From positions 990,001 through 1,054,000 of the forward strand of contig JADKIO010000005.1 of NCBI GenBank assembly GCA_016721195.1: DNA of 64,000 nucleotides, given 5' to 3'. Each line of letters starts with the position of its first letter. Position 1 is the first letter of the stretch. The position numbers and the translations under genes are program-made. This DNA is from Candidatus Geothrix skivensis. GTDB taxonomy: Bacteria > Acidobacteriota > Holophagae > Holophagales > Holophagaceae. Of this stretch, positions 6,320-15,216 are shown piece after piece. The notes under the pieces were generated by a model that was not told where the DNA came from, ran no database searches, and saw nothing but the letters and a program-made list of their open reading frames with translations.

Positions 6320-8230
6320 CTACAGCTGGAACCTCAAATTCATGTCGCCACTGAGCTCAACTGTCTCGGTCTTGGTTCCCTTGGCGCCGCGCACGCTGAC
6401 GGTGTGCCGGCCCTGGGCGAGCACCACGCTGCTGCCATCGCTTTCGATGCCGGTATCCAGGCCGTCCACGAAGACTTTTCCGGTGCCTGGATAGGTTTCG
6501 ACCGTGAGGGTGGCCAGGCCGGGCACGTTGAGGGTGGCTGACTGCCCGGCGATGATCGTGATGGAGCGGGTTTCCCGGAAGAACCGGCGCGAACTGGACA
6601 ATTCGATCCTGTGGTTTCCGGGGGGCAGACTCAGGGCCGAGCCGGGGTTCAGCTCCCCCAGATCCTTGCCATCCGCCTTCAGGCGGACGCCGAAGCCTCC
6701 GGTCAGTTTGATGAGTCCTGGGGCGCTGGGATCCAGGGGCGGCTCCGGCCGGGTCTCGGCGGTGCTGGCTTCCTTCAGCTCGAAGGCCCGCCCCCCGGGC
6801 ACCTCGCCCAGACCGAAGTCCAGGGCGGCCCCCAGCCTGTCCTTGGTGAAGGTCAGCCGATGGGCCTGCCCTTGATTCCAGCGCACCTTGAGTGGCGTCA
6901 AGCCTTCCAGGGTCTTCTCGTCCATGACGACCGTCGCGCCCTGGGGGGACGTGTCCAGCAGCTCTTCCGTGACCGTGGGCTGCAGGGGGAAGGCAGGCGG
7001 GGCCTCGCCAGCCTTGTACTCCCAAAGGGTGGGCTGGTGCCCCTTCAGTTCCAGCCGGAGCCTGTCGCCGGGCACCAGGGGCTGGTTCAAGGGCGTGCTG
7101 CCCACTGCCAGGTCGTTCAGGAACACTCTGGCGCCCGTGGGCACGGAATTGATCTGCAGTCGTGTTCCCCGGGGCCCCTTGAGGAAGAACCAGCCAGCGC
7201 CCAGAAGGACCGCCAGGACCACGGCGGCGAACCATGGCCAGTTGGCCTTCCGGGACTCGGCTCGGGGAACCACCATGGTTTCGTCGAAGGACGTGGAAAG
7301 GATCGCCGGCAAGGGGGCGTCGCCGCTCATCCGCAGGAGCCCCAGCATCTCGCGCCGGTCGTCCTTGCCCAGATCCAGGACCGCATCCAGCAGATCCCGC
7401 ACGAAGGAACTGCAGGAAGGGTGGCGATCCTCTGGCCGCTTGGCCAGCACCTTGGCGAATACACGCCTCCACCCCTCGGGAAGGATGCCCAGGACGGGGG
7501 GATGCAGCTCGATGGGCGGCTCGTTCACGATGCGGTAGAGGATGGTGTTGATGGAGGTGCCGGGAAAGGGGGACTGACCGCTCATGAGTTCAAAGACCAG
7601 CACGCCGAAGCTGAAGATGTCCGAACGGCTGTCCACCGTCCCTTCCTTGATCTGCTCGGGGCTGGCATAGCTGGGTGTGCCAAGGAAGGTGCCCGTCTGG
7701 GTTAGGCCGGCATCCTCCCGCTTGGCAATGCCGAAGTCCATCAGCTTGGCCCGTCCGTCTTCGCCCACCATCACGTTGCCGGGCTTCACGTCCCGGTGGA
7801 CGATGGCCTTGGCATGGGCATGGTCCAGGGCCTCCGCCAGCCCCACCGCGATCCGGAGCTTCTCCTTCAGGGAGAGGGCAGGGCCGTTCTTGAGGATCCC
7901 GTCCAGGGGCTTGCCCGGCACGTATTCCATGGCCAGGAAGGGGCCTTGGCCCTCGATTTCGCCTACGTCATAGATGGCCACGATGCCCGGGTGGTTGAGC
8001 AGGCCCGAGACCTCGGCCTCTCGCTGGAACCGGGCCAGGAATTCGTGCTGATCCGCCGCGGTCCGCACGGCATCCAGCTTCATGAGCTTGATGGCCACTT
8101 TCCGCTTGATCCGTGGGTCCTCGGCCAACACGACGCTTCCCATGGCTCCGGACCCCAGCAGGCAGAGCACCTGGTAGCGGCCGATCATCTTGGGGAGGTT
8201 CAGGTTGTCGAGTTCACCCATGGTTGCCAT
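6320..8230 (-). CDS. Membrane Ser/Thr protein kinase with PEGA domain
   Basis: Eukaryotic-like kinase, 636 aa. The kinase domain (about 15-285) has GSGAMGSV, VAIKLMK, the catalytic loop HRDVKPGNV, DFGIAK and the activation-segment end GTPSYASPEQ, so it appears catalytically intact. One membrane segment near residue 335 (WPWFAAVVLAVLLGAGWFF) is followed by an extracytoplasmic PEGA-type repeat (INSVPTGARVFLNDL) and similar beta-rich repeats to the C-terminus (YPGTGKVFVDGL). The outside part may sense envelope state; substrates are unknown. Transcribed divergently from the glycosyltransferase gene. Confidence 0.9.
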   Translation of the reverse strand: MATMGELDNLNLPKMIGRYQVLCLLGSGAMGSVVLAEDPRIKRKVAIKLMKLDAVRTAADQHEFLARFQREAEVSGLLNHPGIVAIYDVGEIEGQGPFLAMEYVPGKPLDGILKNGPALSLKEKLRIAVGLAEALDHAHAKAIVHRDVKPGNVMVGEDGRAKLMDFGIAKREDAGLTQTGTFLGTPSYASPEQIKEGTVDSRSDIFSFGVLVFELMSGQSPFPGTSINTILYRIVNEPPIELHPPVLGILPEGWRRVFAKVLAKRPEDRHPSCSSFVRDLLDAVLDLGKDDRREMLGLLRMSGDAPLPAILSTSFDETMVVPRAESRKANWPWFAAVVLAVLLGAGWFFLKGPRGTRLQINSVPTGARVFLNDLAVGSTPLNQPLVPGDRLRLELKGHQPTLWEYKAGEAPPAFPLQPTVTEELLDTSPQGATVVMDEKTLEGLTPLKVRWNQGQAHRLTFTKDRLGAALDFGLGEVPGGRAFELKEASTAETRPEPPLDPSAPGLIKLTGGFGVRLKADGKDLGELNPGSALSLPPGNHRIELSSSRRFFRETRSITIIAGQSATLNVPGLATLTVETYPGTGKVFVDGLDTGIESDGSSVVLAQGRHTVSVRGAKGTKTETVELSGDMNLRFQL

Positions 8231-8346
8231 CCTACCGGACGCACCGGAGAAGCAGCGTCAGATTGTTAGGTTTTTCGTGGTTTTTCCAAGAACTTGTGAC
8301 AGAATAAAGGCAGATCGGTTGACACGGTCTGTGGAGGGTTTGTTCC

Positions 8347-9873
8347 GTGATGGAAGTCGTCAAGACAGTCGTGCTCGTCACCTATTTCGTGCTGCTCTCC
8401 ATCCTGAGCATCTACGGGGCGCACCGCCTCTGGATGCTGCTGCTCTACTACCGCCACAAGAAGGATGTGCCTCAGCCCCTGGGCGACGCCAACTACCTTC
8501 CCGTGGTCACGGTCCAGTTGGCCGTGTTCAACGAGATGAACGTCATCGAGCGCCTCATGGACTATGTCGTCAGGATGGACTGGCCCAAGGAGAAGCTCGA
8601 GATCCAGGTGCTGGACGATTCCACGGATGACACGATCAAGGTCGCCAGCGCCGTCGTGGACCGCTACAAGGCCCTGGGGTTCGACATCCACTACCTGCAC
8701 CGGACGGACCGCACGGGCTTCAAGGCCGGGGCGCTGTCCGAGGGGCTCAAGGTCGCCAAGGGCGAACTGGTGGCCATGTTCGATGCCGACTTCCTGCCCA
8801 CGGAGGATTTCCTTCGCAAGGCCGTGCCACACTTCGCCGATGGGCAGGTGGCCTTCGTGCAGGGCTGCTGGGCCCATCTGAACCGTGAGTTCTCCCTCCT
8901 GACTCAGGTGCAGGCCATCCTGCTGGACGGCCACTTCGTCTTCGAGCACACGGCTCGCAACCGCTCCAAGGCCTTCTTCAACTTCAGCGGCACTGCCGGC
9001 ATGTGGCGCGTATCCGCCATCGCCGACGCTGGTGGCTGGGAGCACGACACCATCACCGAAGACGCCGATCTGTCCTACCGTGCCCAGCTCAAGGGCTGGA
9101 AGGGCGTGTACCTGAAGGATCTCGTGGTCCCCGCGGAACTGCCCGTGGAGGTCAATGCCTTCAAGAGTCAGCAGCACCGCTGGGCCAAGGGCAATGCCCA
9201 GGTCATCCGCAAGCTCATGAAGACCATCTGGAAGTCCAACGAAAGCCTGCACACCAAGCTGGAGTGCTGGTTCCACCTCACGGCCAACTGCAACTACATG
9301 CTGATGGTGGTGCTCTCCGTCATCATGGTGCCCGCCATGGTCTTCAGGGCCGGCACGCCGATCCACATCCTGCTGCTCACGGACGGCCCCTTCTTCCTCC
9401 TCAACGCGGTGAGCGTGGGCCTGTACTTCGGCCTTTCGCAGAAGGAACTTACCGACAACACCGGTTGGAAGTCCCGGCTGAAATACATCCCCGGCCTCAT
9501 GGGCCTCGGGATCGGCCTCGCCCTCAACCAGGCCAAGGCCGTACTCGAGGGCTTCTTCACCGATGACAAGGAATTCAAGCGCACCCCGAAGTACGGCGTG
9601 GATGCCCAGGGCAACTCCGCCACCAAGCGAGCCTACAAGGTGCCCAAGAGCCTCATGACCTTCCTGGAGCTGGGCTTCGCCATCTACTACTTCGGCGCGG
9701 TCCTGGTGGCCATCTACATCCGCAAGTGGGCCTCCGTGCCCTTCCTCTGGCTGTTCTTCAGCGGCTTCTCCTACATGAGCATCCTGTCCCTGGCCGACGT
9801 GAAGCTGTTCCGCCGCCTGGCCATGGACGAGCCCGCCGACGACGCCCAGAACGCTGCAAACTTCGTCCAGTAG
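8347..9873 (+). CDS. Processive membrane glycosyltransferase, GT2 (cellulose-synthase-like)
   Basis: Inner-membrane family 2 glycosyltransferase, 508 aa. Motifs appear in order: FNEMNVIERL, DDSTDDT (first Asp), DADFLP (DxD-like), TEDADLSYR (catalytic TED) and QQHRWAKG (Q/RxxRW). Hydrophobic segments flank the catalytic domain at residues about 5-27, 315-365, 385-400 and 435-480. These features predict polymerisation of a beta-linked polysaccharide, but the sugar cannot be read from sequence. No PilZ domain or BcsB partner is adjacent. The start may be GTG 8347 or the next codon ATG 8350; GGAGGG lies 9-12 nt upstream. Confidence 0.85.
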   Translation: MMEVVKTVVLVTYFVLLSILSIYGAHRLWMLLLYYRHKKDVPQPLGDANYLPVVTVQLAVFNEMNVIERLMDYVVRMDWPKEKLEIQVLDDSTDDTIKVASAVVDRYKALGFDIHYLHRTDRTGFKAGALSEGLKVAKGELVAMFDADFLPTEDFLRKAVPHFADGQVAFVQGCWAHLNREFSLLTQVQAILLDGHFVFEHTARNRSKAFFNFSGTAGMWRVSAIADAGGWEHDTITEDADLSYRAQLKGWKGVYLKDLVVPAELPVEVNAFKSQQHRWAKGNAQVIRKLMKTIWKSNESLHTKLECWFHLTANCNYMLMVVLSVIMVPAMVFRAGTPIHILLLTDGPFFLLNAVSVGLYFGLSQKELTDNTGWKSRLKYIPGLMGLGIGLALNQAKAVLEGFFTDDKEFKRTPKYGVDAQGNSATKRAYKVPKSLMTFLELGFAIYYFGAVLVAIYIRKWASVPFLWLFFSGFSYMSILSLADVKLFRRLAMDEPADDAQNAANFVQ

Positions 9874-9895
9874 CCTCATCCGTCGATAAGGGCCC

Positions 9896-10192
9896 ATGGC
9901 CCGACCTGCAACCTCCCGTCCCCGTGCAGCTGCTCTCCGCTACCGGCCGGAGGCGCCTTTTGAGGACGCCGCTCCCCGGCTCGTCGCCAAGGGTCAGGGC
10001 CTCCTGGCCGAGCGCATCCTGGACCTGGCCCGACAGCATGGTGTGTCCATCACCAAGGATCCCGACCTGCTCAGCGCCCTGGAACCCCTGGACCTGAACC
10101 GCCTCATTCCCCCGGAGCTCTTCCAGGCCGTGGCAGTCCTCCTCGCCGCCCTCTACCGGGTCAACAAGAAGGTTTCCGGAGAGGCATCATGA
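9896..10192 (+). CDS. FlhB C-terminal-domain-like small protein
   Basis: 98-aa protein resembling the cytoplasmic C-terminal part of FlhB/EscU, as in stand-alone YlqH/FhlB-type proteins. It contains AAALRYRPEAPFEDAAPRLVAKGQG, then ILDLARQHGVSITKDPDLLSAL and a helical tail. The NPTH autocleavage site of full FlhB is absent, as is usual for this family. No flagellar or type III secretion genes are nearby, so its partner is unknown. Confidence 0.7.
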   Translation: MARPATSRPRAAALRYRPEAPFEDAAPRLVAKGQGLLAERILDLARQHGVSITKDPDLLSALEPLDLNRLIPPELFQAVAVLLAALYRVNKKVSGEAS

Positions 10193-10331
10193 CTCGGGCC
10201 TCCGGCCCTCGCCCTGCGGGCGGCAATCCGCTGCGCGGATTCCGTCCTATCCTCCGGAGATCGCACGCAGTGCGTGCTCCCGCTCGCAAGCTCGCGGATC
10301 CGGAGCCTCCCCTCCGCTCTGCTATGGTCGG
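10193..10331. repeat. Palindrome-rich intergenic stretch
   Basis: Consecutive short palindromes: CGCCCTGCGGGCG, AATCCGCTGCGCGGATT (10225-10241), GCACGCAGTGCGTGC and CGCTCGCAAGCTCGCG. The 17-nt palindrome recurs exactly at 56322-56338. TATGGT at 10323-10328 lies only a few nt before the PHP gene and could be a -10 box. Confidence 0.6.
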
Positions 10332-11186
10332 ATGGTGATCGATCTCCACTGCCACTCCCTGCATTCCGATGGCACCGACGCGCCCGGAAGGCTGGCCCTT
10401 CTCGGCGAAGAGGCCAAGCTGACGGCCCTCTGCCTCACGGACCACGACACCATGGGTGGCACTGCCGACTTCCTGGCCATGCAGTCCCAGGTGAAGGTGC
10501 GGCTGCTGGCTGGCACCGAGCTCAGTTGCCAGTTCCTCGGGCGATCCCTCCATGTGCTCGGGCTGCTGGTGGATCCAGTCGATGCGAGGTTCCAGGCCCG
10601 GCTGGAGGAGCTGCGCGGCCGGCGCGACGACCGCAATCGCCGCATGGTGGCCCGGCTGGCGGAGCTGGGCTGTGCCATCACCCTCGACGATGTCCAGGCC
10701 CACGCGAGCACCCCCCTGCTCTCCCGCGTGCACTTTGCCCTGGCCCTGGCCACCCGCGGTTTCGTCAAGCGGCCGGCGGATGCCTTCGCCAGGCTGATAG
10801 GCGATGATTGCCCGGGGTTTGTGCCCAGGGAGGAACTGAGCCCGGCCGAGGCGTCCCTCTGGATCCGCGAGGCCGGCGGCGTGCCCGTGGTCGCCCATCC
10901 GGGCCGTTTCGCGGGCGCAGCCTTCCGCTGGGAGGATGCCATGGCGGAACTGCAGCGGCAGGGCCTGGAGGGACTCGAAGGCTACTACGGGGAATACCGG
11001 GCCGCGGAGCAGAAGTACTTCATTGCCCTGGCCGCTCGCCTGGGCATGGTCGTCACGGGCGGCAGTGACTATCACGGCACCCACAAACCGGGCCTCCGCC
11101 TTGGGCGCGGGAGTGGCGGGCTGAAGGTGCCCGATGAACTGCTGGAACGCCTGGAAACCCAGCAAAGGTTTGGCAGCCATCACTGA
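10332..11186 (+). CDS. PHP-domain phosphoesterase (RNase AM/3',5'-bisphosphate phosphatase-like)
   Basis: 284-aa metal-dependent PHP hydrolase. Metal ligands are visible in DLHCHSLHSDGT, LTDHDTMGG, GTELSC, VVAHPGRFAG and GGSDYHGTHK. The full-length match and the insert between residues about 80 and 160 fit the TrpH/YciV type, which degrades nucleoside 3',5'-bisphosphates and short RNA ends. The neighbour order PHP, response regulator, truA suggests no single pathway. The ATG is used here; the next codon but one, GTG 10335, is an alternative if the transcript is leaderless. Confidence 0.85.
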   Translation: MVIDLHCHSLHSDGTDAPGRLALLGEEAKLTALCLTDHDTMGGTADFLAMQSQVKVRLLAGTELSCQFLGRSLHVLGLLVDPVDARFQARLEELRGRRDDRNRRMVARLAELGCAITLDDVQAHASTPLLSRVHFALALATRGFVKRPADAFARLIGDDCPGFVPREELSPAEASLWIREAGGVPVVAHPGRFAGAAFRWEDAMAELQRQGLEGLEGYYGEYRAAEQKYFIALAARLGMVVTGGSDYHGTHKPGLRLGRGSGGLKVPDELLERLETQQRFGSHH

Positions 11187-11217
11187 GTGTCGATACGCTG
11201 GAACGACTGAGGCCTTC

Positions 11218-11616
11218 ATGTCCAAACGAATCCTCCTCGTGGAGGACGACCCCATCAATGTCAAGTTCATCCAGACGGTGCTCGTCAAGAAGGGCGGGTA
11301 CGAAGTGTTCGTCTCCGAAGAGGTGGACGAGATCCTCCGGCTGGCCCGGGAAGCCGATCTCGCCGCCATCATCATGGACGTCAGCCTCTCTCGTTCCAGC
11401 TATGACGGACAGAAGGTGGATGGCATCTTCATCACGCAGCTGCTCAAGAAGGATGAGAACACCCGTCACATTCCGGTGCTCCTGGCCACGGCCCACGCCA
11501 TGTTCGGGGACCGGGAGAAGTACCTCGAACTGACCGGCGCCGAAGGCTACATCGCGAAGCCGATCCACAATCCGGCCACTCTGATCGAGGCGGTGCAGGC
11601 CGTCATCGGCTCCTGA
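11218..11616 (+). CDS. Stand-alone response-regulator receiver protein
   Basis: 132-aa single REC domain with no output domain. The acidic pocket is LLVEDDPINV, the phospho-acceptor Asp is in AAIIMDVSLS, the conserved Thr/Ser position lies in VLLATAHAM and the Lys in YIAKPIHN. There is a loop insertion after the phospho-Asp (SRSSYDGQKVDG). No histidine kinase is adjacent. The ATG directly preceding SKRILLVEDD is chosen because it starts the domain. The stop lies 2 nt before the truA ATG. Confidence 0.9.
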   Translation: MSKRILLVEDDPINVKFIQTVLVKKGGYEVFVSEEVDEILRLAREADLAAIIMDVSLSRSSYDGQKVDGIFITQLLKKDENTRHIPVLLATAHAMFGDREKYLELTGAEGYIAKPIHNPATLIEAVQAVIGS

Positions 11617-11618
11617 CC

Positions 11619-12449
11619 ATGGTGCTCAAACCACCGCCCCTGGCGACCTACCGGCTGCTGCTCGAATTCGATGGCAGCCGCTTCCAGGGCTGGCAGAAGC
11701 AGGGTCCGAAGCAATCCCGGGAAGGCATCCGCACCGTGGCCGGCAGCATCGAGCACGTCCTCCACGAGGCCGGGTTGCGCCTGGTGTACCTGGGCGGCGC
11801 CGGCCGCACGGACTCCGGGGTCCATGCCCTCGGTCAGGTGGCCCACCTGCACCTGGAAGCCCGGGAGGCACCCCGCCCCGGCGAACTGCGGCGCATCCTC
11901 GACAGCGCCCTGCCCCAGGACATCGCCATCCGCGATGTCCGCAGCTGCCCGCCCCGGTTCCACTCCCGCCACGACGCCCAGGACCGCACCTACCTCTACC
12001 AGATCAGCCGCCGCCGCAGCGCCTTCGGCAAGCCCTGGATCTGGTGGGTGAAGCGGAACCTCGATCTGAACCGGCTCAGCCAAGCCTGGCTGGCCTTTGA
12101 AGGCGACCAGGACGTCTCGGCCTTCGCCGATCTCGATGCGGAGGAGGATGGCCGCGCACGGATCTTCCAGTGCGAGATGGCGGAGGCGGGGGCCCTCATC
12201 CTCCTGAGGGTCCGCGCCACCCACTTCTTCCGCCGTCAGGTGCGCCGGATGGTCGGGGCTTCCGTGGCCTGTGCCCTGGGTGAGGAGGAGCCCCGGCGCG
12301 TGCGGGAAGACCTCGGAAACCCCACGGAGGCCGCCAACCTCTTCTGGGGCGCCAAGGCCGCACCGGCCTCCGGGCTGTTTCTGGAAGCCGTCCGCTACCC
12401 CGGCGACCCCGAGCCCGGCCCCGTCCGCCCCACCCTCCTGATCCCCTGA
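11619..12449 (+). CDS. truA: tRNA pseudouridine(38-40) synthase TruA
   Basis: 276-aa enzyme converting uridines 38-40 of the tRNA anticodon arm to pseudouridine. The catalytic Asp is in AGRTDSGVHALGQ. Also visible are LEFDGSRFQGWQ at the N-terminus, RTYLYQI, and the C-terminal THFFRRQVRRMVG. Length is normal for the family. It starts 2 nt after the response regulator stop. Confidence 0.95.
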   Translation: MVLKPPPLATYRLLLEFDGSRFQGWQKQGPKQSREGIRTVAGSIEHVLHEAGLRLVYLGGAGRTDSGVHALGQVAHLHLEAREAPRPGELRRILDSALPQDIAIRDVRSCPPRFHSRHDAQDRTYLYQISRRRSAFGKPWIWWVKRNLDLNRLSQAWLAFEGDQDVSAFADLDAEEDGRARIFQCEMAEAGALILLRVRATHFFRRQVRRMVGASVACALGEEEPRRVREDLGNPTEAANLFWGAKAAPASGLFLEAVRYPGDPEPGPVRPTLLIP

Positions 12450-12460
12450 TTGGAGCCTGG

Positions 12461-13021
12461 ATGCTCACCCGCGACGAAGCCTGGCAGTTGCTCTGCGACT
12501 GGACCCCCTCGGAGAAGCTGCGAACCCACGCCCACGCCGTGGAACTGGTCATGCGGGACCTGGCGTCCCGGCTGGGCCAGGATGTGGAGCGCTTCGGCCT
12601 CGCGGGATTGCTCCACGACGCCGACTACGACCGCTGGCCCGAGGAGCACCCCCGGCGCATCGTGGCCTGGCTGCGGGAGCGGGGCGACCAGGATCTGGCT
12701 CACGCCATCAGCGCCCACTACACCCGGTGGGGGGTGGCCTATGAGAGCCTCCTGGACAAGGCCCTGCTGGCCTCCGATGAGATCACGGGCTTCATCATGG
12801 CCTGCGCCCTGGTTCGGCCCACCCGCACGGAGGGCCTCGAGCCGAAGAGCGTGAAGAAGAAGCTCAAGGACAAGGCCTTCGCCGCCGGCGTGGACCGCTT
12901 CGAAGTGGCCGAGGGCTTGCGCCTGCTCATGGAGGCGGTGGGCGGCACCGAGGACGAGCACCTGGCCCGCATCATCGCCGTGCTGCATGAGCACCGGGTG
13001 GAACTGGGGCTCAACGGCTGA
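12461..13021 (+). CDS. HD-domain phosphohydrolase-like protein
   Basis: 186-aa protein with an HD metal-binding pattern: His in RTHAHAVELV and the paired HD in GLLHDADYDRW. A further His/Asp region lies near the centre (HAISAHYTRWGV). It resembles the short 'HDIG' hydrolases often annotated as predicted HD superfamily hydrolase; the substrate is unknown. Its stop overlaps the convergent CapA stop by 11 nt. Confidence 0.8.
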   Translation: MLTRDEAWQLLCDWTPSEKLRTHAHAVELVMRDLASRLGQDVERFGLAGLLHDADYDRWPEEHPRRIVAWLRERGDQDLAHAISAHYTRWGVAYESLLDKALLASDEITGFIMACALVRPTRTEGLEPKSVKKKLKDKAFAAGVDRFEVAEGLRLLMEAVGGTEDEHLARIIAVLHEHRVELGLNG

Positions 13022-14246
13022 CGAAGGCCTCGCCCACGACTTCCGCGACCCGCCTCCGCCGAAGGATCAGCGTGCGAAGGTACTCCTGTTTCTCCAGGAT
13101 GGCGTTCCGGCGGAGCGCCTCGTCCGGCAGCTCCTTGAGTCCATCCTTCGGATCCGAAAGCCGGTCCAGCTCGGCCCGAACCCGGGCTTCGGCGGCGGCC
13201 ACCCGGATAACCCGGATTTCCCGGCGGCTGGCCGGTGCGCCCCAGTTGTTCTCCGTCCAGAGGGGCTCCACCAGGGCTTCCGCCAGTTCCAGGCCCCGCC
13301 GACCATCGGCGCCAACCTTCTGCTCGAAGCGGACCTTCAGGGCGGCCCCGTCCCGGTTGTCACCGCCGGCCACCGGAAACTGATCAGCCCGGTACATGCG
13401 GTCCTGATTGCTGATGAAGTTACCCAGGGAGAAAGCCACCAGGGCCCGGCGGCCCCCGGCCTCCATGAACTCGACCGGCTGGAGCACGTGGGGGTGGTGG
13501 CCCAGGATCAGGTCGCAGCCGCCGGCCACCAGGGCACTGGCGATGTCCCGCTGGCGCCTGGTGGGCTGGTGCTGGTATTCGTTGCCCCAGTGAACACTGA
13601 CCACCACCAGGTCGGCCCGGGCCCGGGCCTCGCGCACGGCCTGGAGGGCCGGTTCCAGATCCAATTTCCGCACCCAGGGCTCCGTCGCCCGTCGATTCAA
13701 ATCGAGGTTGAACAGGTCCGTGAAGCCCAGGAAGGCCACCCGCAGCCCCTGCCGCTCGAGGATCTGGAGGGTCTCGGCCACGCCCCGGTCCTCGCCAGTG
13801 CCGACCGCCGTCAAGCGCTGGGCCCGCAGCCGCTCCAGCGTTTCCCGAACCCCCTTGGCACCCTGGTCGAAGGCATGGTTGTTGGCCGTGGCCAGCACCG
13901 TGAAGCCGCTGGCACGCAGGGCGGCGGGAAGGGTGTCCGGGGCATTGAACTGGAAAGGTTGACCAGGCTGGCCCATGGTGGGTGCCACCGGGGATTCGAG
14001 GTTGGCAAAGGCGAAGTCCGCCCCCTTGAAGAGCGGCACCAGGTCCGCCCAGAGCGCCGGGAAGCCGCCGGGATCCAGCCTGGCGGCGAGCTGGACATCC
14101 TGGTGCATGAGGATATCGCCCACGGCCACGAGGCTCAGGCTGGATGGTGGGGTGGGGAGGGGCTTCCCTGCCCTGGGTTTGCACCCACCCAGGCCCAGCG
14201 CCAGCAGGCAGGCCAGGCCCAGGCCGAGCCGACCCATCAGGCCCAC
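13011..14246 (-). CDS. CapA family lipoprotein
   Basis: 411-aa CapA/PgsA-like protein with a metallophosphoesterase-type fold, exported and lipidated (lipobox LGLGGC about residue 21). Family motifs are VAVGDILMH, FANLESPVA, ATANNHAFDQG, VVVSVHWGNEY and GHHPHVLQP. PgsA supports poly-gamma-glutamate synthesis in Bacillus, but no pgsBC is adjacent, so the role here is open. Its start overlaps the end of the upstream radical SAM gene by 10 nt, suggesting co-transcription. Confidence 0.85.
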   Translation of the reverse strand: MGLMGRLGLGLACLLALGLGGCKPRAGKPLPTPPSSLSLVAVGDILMHQDVQLAARLDPGGFPALWADLVPLFKGADFAFANLESPVAPTMGQPGQPFQFNAPDTLPAALRASGFTVLATANNHAFDQGAKGVRETLERLRAQRLTAVGTGEDRGVAETLQILERQGLRVAFLGFTDLFNLDLNRRATEPWVRKLDLEPALQAVREARARADLVVVSVHWGNEYQHQPTRRQRDIASALVAGGCDLILGHHPHVLQPVEFMEAGGRRALVAFSLGNFISNQDRMYRADQFPVAGGDNRDGAALKVRFEQKVGADGRRGLELAEALVEPLWTENNWGAPASRREIRVIRVAAAEARVRAELDRLSDPKDGLKELPDEALRRNAILEKQEYLRTLILRRRRVAEVVGEAFVSR

Positions 14247-15115
14247 TCCTCCGGCCCGTAATAGACCTCCACCGGCAGGTCCGCCAGGCGGCTCCGCAGG
14301 CAGGCTGCCACCGCGTCCAGCTCCAGCCGCCGCAAGGGCCGGGCCTCGGGCTCGGGGGTGGGTCGGGCCACGGTGTAGAGCTGGATGGCCTGGAGCAGAC
14401 CCCCCTGGTTCCGGAGGTGCTCCACCCGGTCGCAGTAGGCCTCCAACTCGGACTCGCTGGGCCCCTGGCCCCGCCAGTCCAGGAAGAGTGTCTGGAGGAC
14501 GATGGGCCAGCGGCGGGCCGTGGCCAGCAGGTTGTCGAGGATGCGCTGGAAGGGGACTTGGCTGCGGCAGATCGACTGGTAGTAGCCCTCCGTGCCCGCA
14601 TCGAGCTTGGCCCAGATCTCGCCCTGGTGGGCCATGAGGGTTTCCAGCCCCTTCACCACCTCGGGAGCTTCGAGTCGGCTGGAATCCGTGATGAGCACCA
14701 GCTTGACCTCGTCCAGCCCCCGCTGGTCCTTGAGCCGGGCGATCCGGGCCACCACTTCGGGGAACTCCCGGGCCGTGGTGGGCTCTCCGTCCCCGCTGAA
14801 GGCGATGTCATTGAGCCGCCGCTGCTCGGGCTGGGCCGAATCGAAGGGCGGCACTTCGTAGATCTCCCCGCTGTCGGCCACGTCCAGGAGCACCGCCAGT
14901 TCCCGCTCCAGTTGGTCCAGATCCAGGTCCTTCCGCCGGGGTGGGGTGAGGCGGTCCACCTCGCAGTAGACACAGTCGAAGTTGCAGATCTTGTCCGGGT
15001 TCAGGTTGACGCCCAGGCTCAGGCCCCGGCTGCGGCGGGAGATCACGGGATAGCAGTAGTCGAACTTCCGCCAGAGCCGTCGGTGATCCAGGTGAGCCTT
15101 GATGAGGTCAGACAT
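14237..15115 (-). CDS. Radical SAM protein
   Basis: Radical SAM enzyme of about 292 aa. The [4Fe-4S] motif CNFDCVYCE (CxxxCxxC) lies near residue 48, followed by IAFSGDGEPTT, the family SAM-binding GE region. The conserved N-terminus RSRGLSLGVNL identifies a common but unassigned family. The ATG at MSDLIK is preferred to the ATG 30 nt upstream. Directly before it lies TGCTGTACT, an extended -10 box, so the mRNA is probably leaderless. The upstream block is nearly repeated before the thioesterase gene. Confidence 0.85.
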   Translation of the reverse strand: MSDLIKAHLDHRRLWRKFDYCYPVISRRSRGLSLGVNLNPDKICNFDCVYCEVDRLTPPRRKDLDLDQLERELAVLLDVADSGEIYEVPPFDSAQPEQRRLNDIAFSGDGEPTTAREFPEVVARIARLKDQRGLDEVKLVLITDSSRLEAPEVVKGLETLMAHQGEIWAKLDAGTEGYYQSICRSQVPFQRILDNLLATARRWPIVLQTLFLDWRGQGPSESELEAYCDRVEHLRNQGGLLQAIQLYTVARPTPEPEARPLRRLELDAVAACLRSRLADLPVEVYYGPEEWA

Positions 15116-15160
15116 GCTGCAAGTACAGCACGGACCGGGGCCCATTCCAGCAAAAAGGCC
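15116..15160 (-). promoter_or_regulatory. Promoter block of the radical SAM gene (copy 1 of a repeated cassette)
   Basis: Reading the minus strand: CCTTTTTGCTG, a variable pair, ATGGGCC, GTCC, TGCTGTACT, then the start ATG. TGCTGTACT has an extended -10 form (TGn plus TGTACT) ending 6 nt before the ATG. About 34 of 44 positions match the block at 15631-15671. Confidence 0.55.
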
Positions 15161-15181
15161 GCCCGAAAAACTCCGGCGACC
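15152..15181 (-). terminator. Terminator after the thioesterase gene
   Basis: On the minus strand, GGTCGCC pairs with GGCGGCC around a T-rich loop, followed by TTTTT. It lies 36 nt beyond the thioesterase stop and merges into the radical SAM promoter block. Confidence 0.6.
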
Positions 15182-15216
15182 TTTCTGGCAGGGGACGGCC
15201 GTCAGTCTGTCGGGAA

